Origin: Mycobacterium paraterrae
GTDB taxonomy: Bacteria > Actinomycetota > Actinomycetes > Mycobacteriales > Mycobacteriaceae
Length of the DNA stretch: 64,000 nt
NCBI RefSeq assembly: GCF_022430545.2
Contig: NZ_CP092488.2
Coordinates: forward strand, 5,084,001-5,148,000
Direction: 5' to 3'
Shown here: positions 41,275-50,947 of the stretch, piece by piece
Layout: the number at the start of each line of letters is the position of its first letter
Numbering within the stretch: the stretch's first letter is position 1
Made by a program: the position numbers and the translations under genes
The notes under the pieces: model-generated
Seen by the model: the letters and a program-made list of their open reading frames with translations, nothing else
The model's database searches: none
Told to the model about the DNA's origin: nothing

Positions 41275-42867
41275 ATGTTCGGGCTCGTCGTCATCGTGGT
41301 GCTGATCGCCATCGTCATTGTCGGAACGGTGCTGGGCCGGCGCTACCGGGTGGGTCCACCGGTGTTGCTGATCGGCCTGGGCGCACTGCTCGGCCTGGTC
41401 CCGCGATTCGGCCACGTCCGGCTCGACGGCGAGATCGTGCTTCTGCTGTTCCTGCCGGCCATCCTCTACTGGGAGAGCCTGAACACCAGCATCCGTGAAA
41501 TACGCGCGAACATGCGCGTGATCGTCTTGCTCAGCGTGGGTCTGGTGGTGGCCACCGCGGTCGCGGTGTCGTGGACGGCGCGGGCGTTCGGGATGGAGTC
41601 GCATGCCGCCTCGGTGCTCGGCGCCGTCCTCTCCCCGACCGATGCCGCCGCGGTCGCCGGTCTGGCGAAACGGCTGCCGCGCCGCACGCTGACGGTGCTG
41701 AAAGGCGAGAGCGTCATCAACGACGGGACCGCGCTGGTGCTGTTCGGGGTGGCGGTGTCAGTCGCCATGGGCGGTGCGCCTGTCGGCCCGATCGACCTGA
41801 GCGTCCGGTTCGTCGTGTCCTACGCCGGCGGCATCGCCGCCGGGCTGATCGTGGGCGGTGCCGTGACGTTCATCCGAACCAGGCTCGATGCGCCGCAGGA
41901 AGAGGCGGCGCTGAGTCTGCTCACGCCATTCGCCGCGTTCCTGCTCGCCAACTCCGTGGAGTGCAGCGGTGTGGTCGCTGTGTTGGTCAGCGCGCTGGTG
42001 CTCGCCTACGCCTCACCGCGGGTGATCCGGGCGCGTTCCCGGCTGGTGTCGTTCGCATTCTGGGACATCGCGACGTTTCTCATCAACGGTTCGCTGTGGG
42101 TGTTCGTCGGTGTCCAGCTGCCCAGCGCGGTGCGCGGGGTCTCGCGGGTCGACGGCGGTATCCACCGCGCCGTCGTGATGGCCATCGCCGTCACCGTCGT
42201 CGTGGTGGGCACGCGACTGGTGTGGGGTGAAGCCACCACGTGGCTGCTTCGCGCCGTGGATCGCCGCGAAGCACAGCGCGCCCGCCGGATCGACTGGCGT
42301 CAACGCATGGTGTCCGGCTGGGCCGGATTCCGCGGGGCGGTGTCGCTCGCCGCGGCGCTCGCGGTGCCGCTGACCACCCACAGCGGCGCCCCCTTCCCCG
42401 ACCGCAACCTGATCATTTTTGTGGTGTCCTTCGTGATCCTGACGACGGTGCTCATCCAGGGCAGCACCCTGCCCAGCGTCGTGCGGTGGGCCAAGCTTCC
42501 CGAAGACGAGGCGCACGCCGACGAGCTGCGGCTGGCACGCTGCGCCGGTGCGCAGGCCGCGCTCGACGCCCTCCCGATGGTCGCCGCCGAACTCGGCGTG
42601 CCCGACGCGCTGCAGGATCGTCTGCACGCGGAGTACCAGAAGCACGCGGCACTGGTCAGGGCCAGCGATGACGGGGCGACCCGCGACGACGCCGAGGCGA
42701 AGAGCGACCTGATCCGCCAGGTGCGCTTGGGCGTGCTCGAACACAAGCGCCGCGCCATCACCGAACTGCGTGACGAACGCCGGATCGACGACATCGTTCT
42801 TCTCGAGCTTCAGGAATCGATGGATCTCGAAGAAGCCCGGCTGCTCGGGCCGTCGGGACCCGACTAG
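41275..42867 (+). CDS. Na+/H+ antiporter, CPA1 family
   Basis: 530 residues with about 12 hydrophobic helices and a C-terminal cytoplasmic tail of about 110 residues. The ion-binding signature SPTDAAAVAGLAKRLP is intact, with the upstream LVPRFGHVRLDGEIVLLLFLPAILYWES typical of the NhaP/YjcE group. It exchanges Na+ or K+ for H+. ATG 41275 (MFGLVVIVV) begins at the first helix; an in-frame GTG at 41239 would add 12 polar residues. The PadR operator lies just upstream. Confidence 0.9.
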   Translation: MFGLVVIVVLIAIVIVGTVLGRRYRVGPPVLLIGLGALLGLVPRFGHVRLDGEIVLLLFLPAILYWESLNTSIREIRANMRVIVLLSVGLVVATAVAVSWTARAFGMESHAASVLGAVLSPTDAAAVAGLAKRLPRRTLTVLKGESVINDGTALVLFGVAVSVAMGGAPVGPIDLSVRFVVSYAGGIAAGLIVGGAVTFIRTRLDAPQEEAALSLLTPFAAFLLANSVECSGVVAVLVSALVLAYASPRVIRARSRLVSFAFWDIATFLINGSLWVFVGVQLPSAVRGVSRVDGGIHRAVVMAIAVTVVVVGTRLVWGEATTWLLRAVDRREAQRARRIDWRQRMVSGWAGFRGAVSLAAALAVPLTTHSGAPFPDRNLIIFVVSFVILTTVLIQGSTLPSVVRWAKLPEDEAHADELRLARCAGAQAALDALPMVAAELGVPDALQDRLHAEYQKHAALVRASDDGATRDDAEAKSDLIRQVRLGVLEHKRRAITELRDERRIDDIVLLELQESMDLEEARLLGPSGPD

Positions 42868-42876
42868 CCGATCGCG

Positions 42877-43578
42877 TTAACGCGAGCCAATTTTCGCGAC
42901 GATTTGGCTGGCGATGTCCACCGCGGAGTTACCAGGATTCGGGCTGCACGTGTTGACGTCGACGACGACGTTGTTCTTGGCCGACAGCGCGTGACCGCAG
43001 GCCCAGCCGCCGGCCTTGGCTTGTTCCTGCGTCGAAACCGTGCTCACCGTGTCGTTGTCGTAGGAAATCGGCGCGACGTCCCACACCGTCCGCGATTGCG
43101 TATGGGTGTATTGATGGCAAGCCGGCCAGCGCAGCGCAGAGGCGACTAGGAAAACGTGCGCCTGCTTGACGGTCGGGAACAACACCACCGCCTGCTCGGC
43201 GTAATGGGTGAAGTTGTCGCCGTCGTTCAGCTCCTGATCCCGCATGCCGGTGTAGCCACTGTTGGCGTACACCGGCGCCTGGACCGCACCATCGATGGCC
43301 AGGCATTCCGGTGGCTTCATGGCGGAGCTGTCGTCCGACATCTTGTCGTGCCGGCGGACGAGCGCCATGGCGGTGGCGCCCATCAGCGGGTTGATCTGCG
43401 CGGGGGTGAGCAGTAACGAGTCGAGTTCGCGTTCGACGACCGGCCTCGGGATCAACGAAGTGATGGTCGTGGTCGACGTCGGGTTGGGCTGGCTGCTTCC
43501 GCCGCACCCGGCAACGAGGATCGCTACACCGGCCATACCGAAACCGGCCGCCACCTGACGCATTCTTCGCGTTCCCAT
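42877..43578 (-). CDS. Lipoprotein with PknH-type extracellular sensor domain
   Basis: 233 residues. The signal peptide ends in a lipobox (ILVAGCGG), so Cys25 or so is lipidated. The rest matches the mycobacterial sensor domain found outside the membrane in PknH and in stand-alone lipoproteins, with paired cysteines (PACHQYT; WACGHALS). The ligand is unknown. ATG 43578 gives the complete signal; an upstream in-frame extension lacks features. It is divergent from the glycosyltransferase gene. Confidence 0.85.
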   Translation of the reverse strand: MGTRRMRQVAAGFGMAGVAILVAGCGGSSQPNPTSTTTITSLIPRPVVERELDSLLLTPAQINPLMGATAMALVRRHDKMSDDSSAMKPPECLAIDGAVQAPVYANSGYTGMRDQELNDGDNFTHYAEQAVVLFPTVKQAHVFLVASALRWPACHQYTHTQSRTVWDVAPISYDNDTVSTVSTQEQAKAGGWACGHALSAKNNVVVDVNTCSPNPGNSAVDIASQIVAKIGSR

Positions 43579-43791
43579 CCCCTCGTCGTCCCGACCTGCT
43601 TTGCGGTCACACCCATCGGCGTTGCCGGTCAGAACCCGCAGCCGGAATTTTACCCGCGGGCGGCCGGTGCCAGCCCGAGGCGCACGGCGAGGCGCCACGT
43701 TCGGACCCCGATCTTCGGTGTTCATGCCGTATTCAGCGAAAAGTCAGTGTTAGATCGTTGACCGCACACGAGCGCCGGTTGTGCTGGGTAT

Positions 43792-44937
43792 ATGCGTCTT
43801 GTTCAGGTCGCGAACTTCTACGGGCCCCGCTCCGGCGGCCTTCGCACGGCCGTCGACCGGTTGGGTGCGGAGTACTGCGCGGCCGGCCACGAGGTATTCC
43901 TGATCGTGCCGGGGCGTCATGCCGAACACGCGCATCTGTCGACCGGAGTCGAGCGAATTACCGTGCCCGCCAAACTGATTCCGTTCACCGGTGGATATCG
44001 TGCGGTATTGCCCGGGCCGGTGCGCACATTGCTGACGTCGTTGCGACCGGACACGCTGGAGGTGTCCGACCGGCTCACGCTGCGGTCGCTGGGCCGCTGG
44101 GGCCGCGATCACGGCGCGACGACGGTGATGATCTCCCACGAGCGGCTGGATCGCCTTGCCGGGCAGATACTTCCGCGCCACATCGCACGCCGGTTCGCCG
44201 ACTTCGCCAATCGGCGCACCGCGGCCAACTACGACACGGTGGTCTGCACAACCGGATTCGCGCGTGAGGAATTCGACCGCATCGGCGCGATCAACACCGT
44301 GACAATTCCACTCGGCGTCGATCTCGAGACGTTTCACCCGTCGCGGCGTTCCCTGCAGGTGCGCCAGCGTTGGGCCAAACCGGGCCAGATACTGCTGGTG
44401 CATTGCGGCCGGCTGTCGGTGGAGAAACGGGCCGATCGCAGCATCGACGCGGTGGCCGCCCTGTGCGACGCCGGCGTCGAGGCCCGGCTGGTCGTGGTGG
44501 GCGACGGTCCGCTGCGGGCCAGGCTGCAGCGCCAGGCCGCCCGACTGCCGGTCGACTTCACCGGCTTCATCTCCGACCGGCACCGCGTCGCCGAGCTGCT
44601 GGCCTCCGCCGATGTCGCGCTGGCGCCCGGGCCGCACGAGACCTTCGGGCTGGCAGCACTGGAATCGCTGGCCTGTGGCACGCCGGCGGTGGTGTCGCGC
44701 ACGTCGGCGCTGGGCGAGATCATCACCGCCGACAGCGGCGCGCTGGCCGACAACAACGCCGAGGCCATCGCCGAAGCGGTCGCCGGCGTGGTCAGTCGCC
44801 CCGAGGAGCATCGACGCGCCTGCGCCCGGCAACGCGCCGAAATGTTCACCTGGCAGCGGGCCGCGGTCGGGATGCTGCACACCCTCGGAGCCGTCTCGAC
44901 GGACGACGGTCCAGGCGACAATCAGCACACCGCCTAG
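43792..44937 (+). CDS. GT4-family glycosyltransferase, mannosyltransferase-like
   Basis: 381 residues of GT-B fold. The N-terminal domain starts MRLVQVANFYGPRSGGLRTAV; the donor-binding half has HCGRLSVEKRADRSIDAV and the EX7E-type motif HETFGLAALESLACG. It resembles MgtA/PimC-type alpha-mannosyltransferases that use GDP-mannose in mycobacterial lipoglycan synthesis. The exact acceptor cannot be decided. ATG 43792 has no strong Shine-Dalgarno, and a TATAT-like stretch directly before it might permit a leaderless start. Confidence 0.86.
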   Translation: MRLVQVANFYGPRSGGLRTAVDRLGAEYCAAGHEVFLIVPGRHAEHAHLSTGVERITVPAKLIPFTGGYRAVLPGPVRTLLTSLRPDTLEVSDRLTLRSLGRWGRDHGATTVMISHERLDRLAGQILPRHIARRFADFANRRTAANYDTVVCTTGFAREEFDRIGAINTVTIPLGVDLETFHPSRRSLQVRQRWAKPGQILLVHCGRLSVEKRADRSIDAVAALCDAGVEARLVVVGDGPLRARLQRQAARLPVDFTGFISDRHRVAELLASADVALAPGPHETFGLAALESLACGTPAVVSRTSALGEIITADSGALADNNAEAIAEAVAGVVSRPEEHRRACARQRAEMFTWQRAAVGMLHTLGAVSTDDGPGDNQHTA

Positions 44938-44940
44938 CTG

Positions 44941-45342
44941 TTAGCCGGAGTTGGCCGGCCCCACCTGGCCCGTCAACGGATTGACCTGGACGGTCATCGG
45001 ACCGCCGGGCCCTTGCTTGCCTTGCGCCGCCGCCGCGCGCTGCTGCGCCGCGGCCAGCGCGTTGATCACCGGGTTGTTCTTGGCCATTTCGCGGCGGTCT
45101 TCTTCGGAGAGCTCGTAGAACGACCACAGTCCCCACGCGGAGGGCCGGACGTAGATCGTCACCTTTTGATGCCGGCGCTTGTTCGCCGACAGCACCGCCG
45201 GAATGGCCACGACCCGGTCCAGGGTCGCGGAACTGACCATCTCCTGGGCGATCTTGTCTACGTCCACTCCGTCTTGGAGTTCGTAGACCATCGACTGGTG
45301 GGCTGTGTGGTGTGGGCCTTGGAGGGCCATGAACCACGCCAT
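44941..45342 (-). CDS. Conserved hypothetical protein, unknown
   Basis: 133 residues. A folded-looking first two-thirds (QDGVDVDKIAQEMVSSATLDRVVAI; VTIYVRPSAWGLWSFYEL) is followed by an Ala/Gln-rich helix and a Gly/Pro-rich tail. No signal peptide. I do not recognise the family. It converges on the GT4 gene with 3 bp between stops. ATG 45342 follows AAGGAG, which supports it as a real gene. Confidence 0.72.
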   Translation of the reverse strand: MAWFMALQGPHHTAHQSMVYELQDGVDVDKIAQEMVSSATLDRVVAIPAVLSANKRRHQKVTIYVRPSAWGLWSFYELSEEDRREMAKNNPVINALAAAQQRAAAAQGKQGPGGPMTVQVNPLTGQVGPANSG

Positions 45343-45425
45343 CCGCGTCTCCTTCGCTCGTGAGTGTCAGCGCAACTGTAGAGGACGCGCGATAGCCGCA
45401 GTGTCGATTGGCTTTGCGGCTTGGG

Positions 45426-46199
45426 CTAATTGGTGTCGGGGAAGGCGACCTGCGCGGCCGGCGCGCCCCGGGCCACCACGACCGGCATCGACGTCGACGA
45501 ATTGGTCTGCAGGATCGTCTGCACCACTTCGATGAGGTCCTCGACGGGCATCAGCTTCCCGGGCATGCAGCCGCCGGACACCCACAGCGGGTAGGCCTTC
45601 ATCGCCAAGTCCATGTCCCACCCGGCGTTCATTCCTGTTGCCGCGTCGCCCTCGCCGCCGGCGCATTCGCCCACGATCAACGAGGTGAAGCCGACGTCGG
45701 GGTGTTCGGCTCGCCACGCTTCGACGAGTCGTTCCAGCGCGGCCTTGCTGACGCCGTACGCGCCAAGGCCAGGCCACGGCGGACCGAAGCTGCCGGCGTC
45801 CGAGGAGAGGTAGACCGCCTTGCCCGCCGACGCGGTCAAGTGCGGGATCGCCGCCGCTGTGGCCAGCGAGGCGCCGATGACGTTGGTGTCGAAGATGCGC
45901 CGCCACGTGTCGACCCCGGTGTCGACCATTCGCACCAGCGGGCTGATCGCGGGCGTGTAGATGAGGTTGTCGATGCCACCCATTGACTCAGCCGCCTGGT
46001 CGAACGCCGACCGGCAGGATTGCTCGTCGGTCACGTCGCACTCGATGGCGACCGCGCCTGAACCGGCTTCCTCGGCTGCGGCTTCGATCCGCGCCCGGCG
46101 ACGCGCCAACAGCGCGATCTGGCCGCCTCGCTGCGCAAGACCGATGCCGATACAACGCCCGAGCCCGCTCGATGCACCGACCACGACTGTCCGTGACAT
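45426..46199 (-). CDS. Short-chain dehydrogenase/reductase
   Basis: 257 residues of classical SDR fold. The cofactor motif is VGASSGLGRCIGIGLA; the active site reads YLSSDAGSF (Ser) and YGVSK (Tyr, Lys). The region after the active site is longer than usual and contains a Cys/Gly-rich loop (VGECAGGEGDAATG). Start ATG 46199 (MSRTVVVGASS); GAAAGG precedes it. Substrate unknown. No obvious operon partner. Confidence 0.88.
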   Translation of the reverse strand: MSRTVVVGASSGLGRCIGIGLAQRGGQIALLARRRARIEAAAEEAGSGAVAIECDVTDEQSCRSAFDQAAESMGGIDNLIYTPAISPLVRMVDTGVDTWRRIFDTNVIGASLATAAAIPHLTASAGKAVYLSSDAGSFGPPWPGLGAYGVSKAALERLVEAWRAEHPDVGFTSLIVGECAGGEGDAATGMNAGWDMDLAMKAYPLWVSGGCMPGKLMPVEDLIEVVQTILQTNSSTSMPVVVARGAPAAQVAFPDTN

Positions 46200-46412
46200 T
46201 TTCGCCCTTTCCTGTAACGCTGCCGCTGGAGGCACAGCGTATCCGCCGTCACAGGGTTGTTCTACAGTCGAGCCCATTCCGACACCGTTGCGTGGCCGTC
46301 CGGATAATCGGATGTGCGTAGATTGTGAGTTTAGACACGTTCGGCTATGGGCTAACCAAGGCTCGATAACAGCATGTGCGCCGCTAGCGCACTCGGAAGT
46401 TGGGGCAGCGAG

Positions 46413-46613
46413 ATGACTACTTTGACCGTTTCCGAAATCACCAAGGACGAGCGCGATTACGACAACTGGTTGGCCACGCTGTCGCAGGCATCGGAGCGCC
46501 TCGATGACCTTCAGACCGTGGTCGACGAACTGCGTGAGTTGTGCACCCACGGCGAGGTGGTCCGCACCAGCGACGTGATGGCCGTGCTGGAAAGGCATCA
46601 CGCCGTCGCCTAG
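46413..46613 (+). CDS. Short helical protein, unknown
   Basis: 66 residues, mostly charged helix (ITKDERDYDNWLATLSQASERLDDLQTVVDELRELC), compatible with a coiled coil. No signal or membrane segment. An ATG at 46374 would add 13 residues, but ATG 46413 has a GGCAGCGAG stretch upstream and is preferred. Located 40 bp before the aldo/keto reductase on the same strand. I cannot assign a family. Confidence 0.62.
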   Translation: MTTLTVSEITKDERDYDNWLATLSQASERLDDLQTVVDELRELCTHGEVVRTSDVMAVLERHHAVA

Positions 46614-46653
46614 GCCTAGGCGCCGCCTTGCCCTCGTCAGTACCGTGAGCTAG

Positions 46654-47625
46654 ATGAAGTACCTGGACGTCGAGGGCGTCGGCCGCGTCAGCCGCATCGG
46701 ACTGGGCACCTGGCAATTCGGATCGCGTGAATGGGGCTACGGCGACAGCTACGCCTCTGGCCCCGCACGCGACATCGTCCGCCGCGCCCGCGCACTGGGC
46801 GTGACATTTTTCGACACCGCCGAGGTGTACGGGCTCGGCAAAAGTGAGCGGATCCTCGGCGACGCGCTCGGCGACGAACGCGATCAGGTCGCCGTGGCCA
46901 GCAAGGTCTTCCCCGTCGCACCTTTCCCCGCGGTTGTCAAGCAACGCGAGCGCGCCAGTGCGCGACGACTGGGGTTGTCCCGCATCCCCCTCTACCAGAT
47001 TCACCAACCCAATCCGATCGTCCCCGACTCGGTGATCATGCCGGGCATGCGCGACCTGCTCGACAACGGCGCGATCGGTGCAGCCGGAGTCTCGAACTAC
47101 TCGCTGTCCCGGTGGAAGCAGGCCGACGCGGCGCTCGGGCGACCGGTGATCAGCAACCAGGTGCACTTTTCACTCGCGCATCCGCAGGCGCTTCGGGAGC
47201 TGGTTCCGTTCGCCGAGCAGCAGAACCGCGTGGTGATTGCGTACAGCCCGTTGGCGCAGGGATTGCTCGGCGGGAAGTACGGCGTGGACAACCGGCCAGG
47301 CGGCGTCCGTGCAATCAACTCGCTGTTCGGCACCGAGAATCTGCGACGCATAGAGCCGCTGCTGCAAACGCTGCGCGACGTCGCCAATGACGTCGACGCC
47401 AAACCGGCGCAGGTCGCCCTGGCCTGGCTGATCGACCTGCCGGGCGTGGTCGCCATACCCGGCGCGTCCAGTGTCGAGCAGCTCGAATTCAACGTTGCCG
47501 CAGCCGATATCGAGCTGAGTGCGCAGGCCCACGCGGCGCTGACCGACGCGGCCCGCAACTTCCGGCCGGTGTCCACCAAGCGATTCCTGGCGGACTCGCT
47601 TCGGGAGCGACTACACCTCGGTTAG
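46654..47625 (+). CDS. Aldo/keto reductase
   Basis: 323 residues of TIM-barrel AKR. The catalytic tetrad is visible: Asp and Tyr in FFDTAEVYG, Lys in VASKVFP, His in YQIHQP. IPGASSVEQLEFNV is the NADPH phosphate-binding segment. It is most like the general AKR group that reduces aldehydes and quinones; substrate unknown. ATG 46654. The stop overlaps the convergent transglutaminase gene by four bases. Confidence 0.9.
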   Translation: MKYLDVEGVGRVSRIGLGTWQFGSREWGYGDSYASGPARDIVRRARALGVTFFDTAEVYGLGKSERILGDALGDERDQVAVASKVFPVAPFPAVVKQRERASARRLGLSRIPLYQIHQPNPIVPDSVIMPGMRDLLDNGAIGAAGVSNYSLSRWKQADAALGRPVISNQVHFSLAHPQALRELVPFAEQQNRVVIAYSPLAQGLLGGKYGVDNRPGGVRAINSLFGTENLRRIEPLLQTLRDVANDVDAKPAQVALAWLIDLPGVVAIPGASSVEQLEFNVAAADIELSAQAHAALTDAARNFRPVSTKRFLADSLRERLHLG

Positions 47626-48470
47626 CCCAAGCTCACCAAGTGGTCGATCGAGTCGACAGGCAATTGCCCGTCGACGTATGCCGTTACGACCATGTTGTTC
47701 AACGTGATTGAGCCTTTGTGGTTGTCCAGAAACGCGGTGTCCGCGGCATCGCGGCCGGTGGCGATGCGCACCATCGACTGCCGCGGCGCCAAGCACGTCG
47801 CGTCGACCACCCGCCACTCGCCGTCCACCAACGCCTCGGCCACCGCGTGAAAGTCCATCGGGTCGCAGCCGGGTGCGTATACCGCCACCAGTCGCGCCGG
47901 AACGTTGACCGCACGGAGCAAAGCAACCACGAGGTGGGCGTAGTCGCGGCACACCCCGGCGCCGGCCAGAAGCGTGTCGGCGGCCCCGTCGATCGGATCA
48001 CTGGATCCGGGAACGTAATCCAGTCGCGCCCCGACCCAGGCGGCAACCTTCTCGAGCAACGTCGCCGAATCGGTGTACTGCCCGAACTCGGTTGCGGCGA
48101 AGCCGAAGAACTTGTCGGCCTCGGCGTAACGGCTCGGCCGGAGATAGGTGATGACGTCGATATCGCGGACCGGCGCGGGCTCCGCCTCGCCAGCGACCGT
48201 CGCCTGATACGACAGGCTCACCGCTCCCTCGCCGACCTCTATCGAGTGAATCCGGGTGTCATGCGGTCCGACGATCTCACGGGGTTGAATCGGGTTGCCG
48301 TTGAACGTAATCGCCAATGATTCGCTGACGTCGAGACCGGGTTGTCGCGCCACGGCCACCTGGAACTCCAGTGTGGTGGGCGCGGTGACCTCGACATCGA
48401 TCTGCGCGCCGACTTCGCGATTGGCCAGGGCCGTCGCTTCGCGGTCGCCATTGTCGTGCCAGGTGGGCAT
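47622..48470 (-). CDS. Transglutaminase-like domain protein
   Basis: 282 residues. The N-terminal half is beta-rich. The core carries the papain-like triad: Cys174 in GVCRDYAHL, His208 in MDFHAVAE, Asp223 in WRVVDATCL. Bacterial transglutaminase-like proteins usually act as cysteine peptidases or peptide ligases. ATG 48470 (MPTWHDNGDR) is chosen; the upstream frame looks unlike protein. No signal peptide is seen, so it is probably cytoplasmic. Confidence 0.88.
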   Translation of the reverse strand: MPTWHDNGDREATALANREVGAQIDVEVTAPTTLEFQVAVARQPGLDVSESLAITFNGNPIQPREIVGPHDTRIHSIEVGEGAVSLSYQATVAGEAEPAPVRDIDVITYLRPSRYAEADKFFGFAATEFGQYTDSATLLEKVAAWVGARLDYVPGSSDPIDGAADTLLAGAGVCRDYAHLVVALLRAVNVPARLVAVYAPGCDPMDFHAVAEALVDGEWRVVDATCLAPRQSMVRIATGRDAADTAFLDNHKGSITLNNMVVTAYVDGQLPVDSIDHLVSLG

Positions 48471-48622
48471 GCTGCTACCGCACTTTCGTTGTCGCAACAA
48501 ATTGCGCGTCGAGACAATATGTTGCCGTCGACCGATGTCCGACGAATTACTTCGCACACGCCATCGGCTGCGGACTCAACCAGGGCACAGACTTCGAGTC
48601 CAGAGTATAGAGCGACCCTGAC

Positions 48623-50818
48623 TTAAAGGATGTACAGCATCTCCTGGTAGGTGGGTAGCGGCCACAGGTCGTCGGCCACAATGCCTTCCAGCTCGTCGGC
48701 CGCAGTGCGGATCGCGGTCATGGCCGGCAGCAACTTCTCCTGTGCGTGTTTGGCTTCATCCAACGCCGTCTCGGCCGAGTGATCGCCCAGCGCCGCCTTG
48801 AGCTCCGCGAGTCCCGACTCGAGGTCCGCGATCTGAGCCGAAACCGTTTCCAAGGCAGTCGTGCTGGCCGTCACACCGGCGGCCTTCAGCGCCACGACGT
48901 TCTGCGCCAGCTCGGTCTGGTAGCGGATTGCCGCGGGCAGGATGACCGTGGTGCCCATCTCGAGCGCCAGCTTGGCCTCCACTCCGATCGTTAGCGCGTA
49001 CTGCTCCAAACGAACTTCGTAGCGGCTGTGCAACTCACGCTCGTTGAACACGCCGTACTTCTCGAACAGCTCGATCGCGTCGGGCTTGATCAGCTCCGGG
49101 ATTGCGTCCAGCGTCGTCTTCAAGTTCGGCAGGCCGCGCTCGGCGGCCTCGATCTGCCAGTTGTCTGAGTAACCGTCGCCGTTGAACACCACCGCTCCGT
49201 GCTCAGTGATCACTTCGGTGAGCAGCGTTTGCACGGCCTTGTCGAACTCCTCCCCGTCGGCGACCGCCTGCTCGAGGATCGACGCCATGTAGTCGAACGA
49301 GTCGGCCATGATCGTGTTGAGCACGATCATCGGAACGGCGACCGTCTGCCCAGAGCCCGGCGCCCGGAACTCGAACCGGTTACCGGTGAAGGCGAACGGG
49401 CTGGTGCGGTTGCGGTCACCGGCGTCGGTCGGCAGGGGTGGCAGCGTGTCGACACCGATGATCATGGTGCCCTTGCCCTTTGACGACGTCGCCGAGCCCT
49501 TGGCAATCTGGTCGAAGACGTCGGCGAGCTGCTCACCAAGGAAGATCGAGATGATTGCCGGCGGCGCCTCGTTGGCGCCCAGGCGGTGGTCGTTGGTCGC
49601 CGAGGCCACCGAAACCCGCAGCAGCCCACCGAACTTGTGGACGGCGCGAATCACCGCGGCACAGAACACCAGGAACTGCGCGTTCTCGTGCGGGGTGTCA
49701 CCAGGGACCAGCAGCGAACCCAGTTCGGAGTTGCCCATCGAGAAGTTGACGTGCTTTCCCGATCCGTTGACACCTGCGAACGGCTTCTCGTGGAACAGAC
49801 ACTCCATGCCGTGCTTCTTGGCAACCGTCTTGAACACCGTCATCAGCAGTTGCTGGTGGTCGGAGGCGATGTTGGCGCGCTCGAACATCGGCGCGATCTC
49901 GAACTGGCCGGGGGCCACCTCGTTGTGCCGGGTCTTGGCCGGGATGCCGAGCTTGAACAGCTCGCGCTCGGTGTCCATCATGAAGCCGAGAACGCGTTCC
50001 GGAACGGCGCCGAAGTAGTGGTCGTCGAATTCCTGGCCCTTGGGCGGCTTGGCTCCGAACAACGTCCGGCCGGCGTTGATCAAGTCTGGCCGCGAGAGGA
50101 AGAAGTGCCGGTCGACCAGGAAGTACTCCTGCTCAGGCCCGCAGAACGAGACGACGTGGTTGAGGTCCTTGTGGCCGAACAACTTCAAGATGCGTTCGGC
50201 TTGGGCGCCCATCGCCTGCTGGCTGCGCAGCAGCGGGGTCTTGTAGTCCAGCGCCTCGCCTGTCATCGAGACGAAAACCGTTGGTATGCAGAGCGTTTTG
50301 CCGTTCGGGTTGTCCAGGATGTAGGCCGGGCTGGTGGCGTCCCAGCCGGTGTAACCGCGCGCCTCGAAGGTGCTGCGCAGCCCGCCGGAAGGGAAGCTGG
50401 AGGCGTCCGGCTCGCCTTGGATCAGCGTTTTGCCGGCGAACTCGGCGAGGCTCTGGCCGTCGGACACCGGCTCGAGGAAGCTGTCGTGCTTCTCCGCGGT
50501 GAGCCCGGTCATCGGGTAGAAAACGTGCGCGTAGTGGGTGGCACCCTTCTCCAGTGCCCAGTCCTTCATGGCGACCGCGACCACGTCGGCGACAGCGGGA
50601 TCGAGCTTGGCGCCCTTGTCGATGGTGGCGACGAGCGACTTGTAGGCCGCCTTCGGCAGCCGCGCTTGCATTTCCGCTTTGGTGAAAACGTTCGCCGCAA
50701 AGATCTCGCCCGGCTCTTCGCCCGGGTCGAAACTGATCGCGGGAGGCTCGTACGCCTCGACGTTGGTAATTGCTTGCAGGCGCACTGCATTGCCGCTCAA
50801 TTGAGTCCCTATCGCCAT
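48623..50818 (-). CDS. glnN: Type III glutamine synthetase (GlnN)
   Basis: 731 residues, the length of the large dodecameric GSIII class rather than the 470-residue type I. Diagnostic segments include CGPEQEYFLVDR, TRHNEVAPGQFEIAP, FHEKPFAGVNGSGKHVNFSMG and VFNGDGYSDNWQ with the metal/ATP sites. It condenses ammonia and glutamate. Glutamine synthetases of type I and II are usual in mycobacteria; a GSIII is not part of the M. tuberculosis core, which suggests this gene is an accessory acquisition. The helical C-terminus is complete. Confidence 0.92.
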   Translation of the reverse strand: MAIGTQLSGNAVRLQAITNVEAYEPPAISFDPGEEPGEIFAANVFTKAEMQARLPKAAYKSLVATIDKGAKLDPAVADVVAVAMKDWALEKGATHYAHVFYPMTGLTAEKHDSFLEPVSDGQSLAEFAGKTLIQGEPDASSFPSGGLRSTFEARGYTGWDATSPAYILDNPNGKTLCIPTVFVSMTGEALDYKTPLLRSQQAMGAQAERILKLFGHKDLNHVVSFCGPEQEYFLVDRHFFLSRPDLINAGRTLFGAKPPKGQEFDDHYFGAVPERVLGFMMDTERELFKLGIPAKTRHNEVAPGQFEIAPMFERANIASDHQQLLMTVFKTVAKKHGMECLFHEKPFAGVNGSGKHVNFSMGNSELGSLLVPGDTPHENAQFLVFCAAVIRAVHKFGGLLRVSVASATNDHRLGANEAPPAIISIFLGEQLADVFDQIAKGSATSSKGKGTMIIGVDTLPPLPTDAGDRNRTSPFAFTGNRFEFRAPGSGQTVAVPMIVLNTIMADSFDYMASILEQAVADGEEFDKAVQTLLTEVITEHGAVVFNGDGYSDNWQIEAAERGLPNLKTTLDAIPELIKPDAIELFEKYGVFNERELHSRYEVRLEQYALTIGVEAKLALEMGTTVILPAAIRYQTELAQNVVALKAAGVTASTTALETVSAQIADLESGLAELKAALGDHSAETALDEAKHAQEKLLPAMTAIRTAADELEGIVADDLWPLPTYQEMLYIL

Positions 50819-50947
50819 GATGTCAGCTGGTTTGTGCGGCTGACATTAAGGACGATCGGTTCCGGGAATGTTACGAGGCTGTCACGCCCGCCGGTTGTGG
50901 GGTAAATATTCCGTGTAGCTAGGGCTCATTTGTAGCACCGGCGAAAC

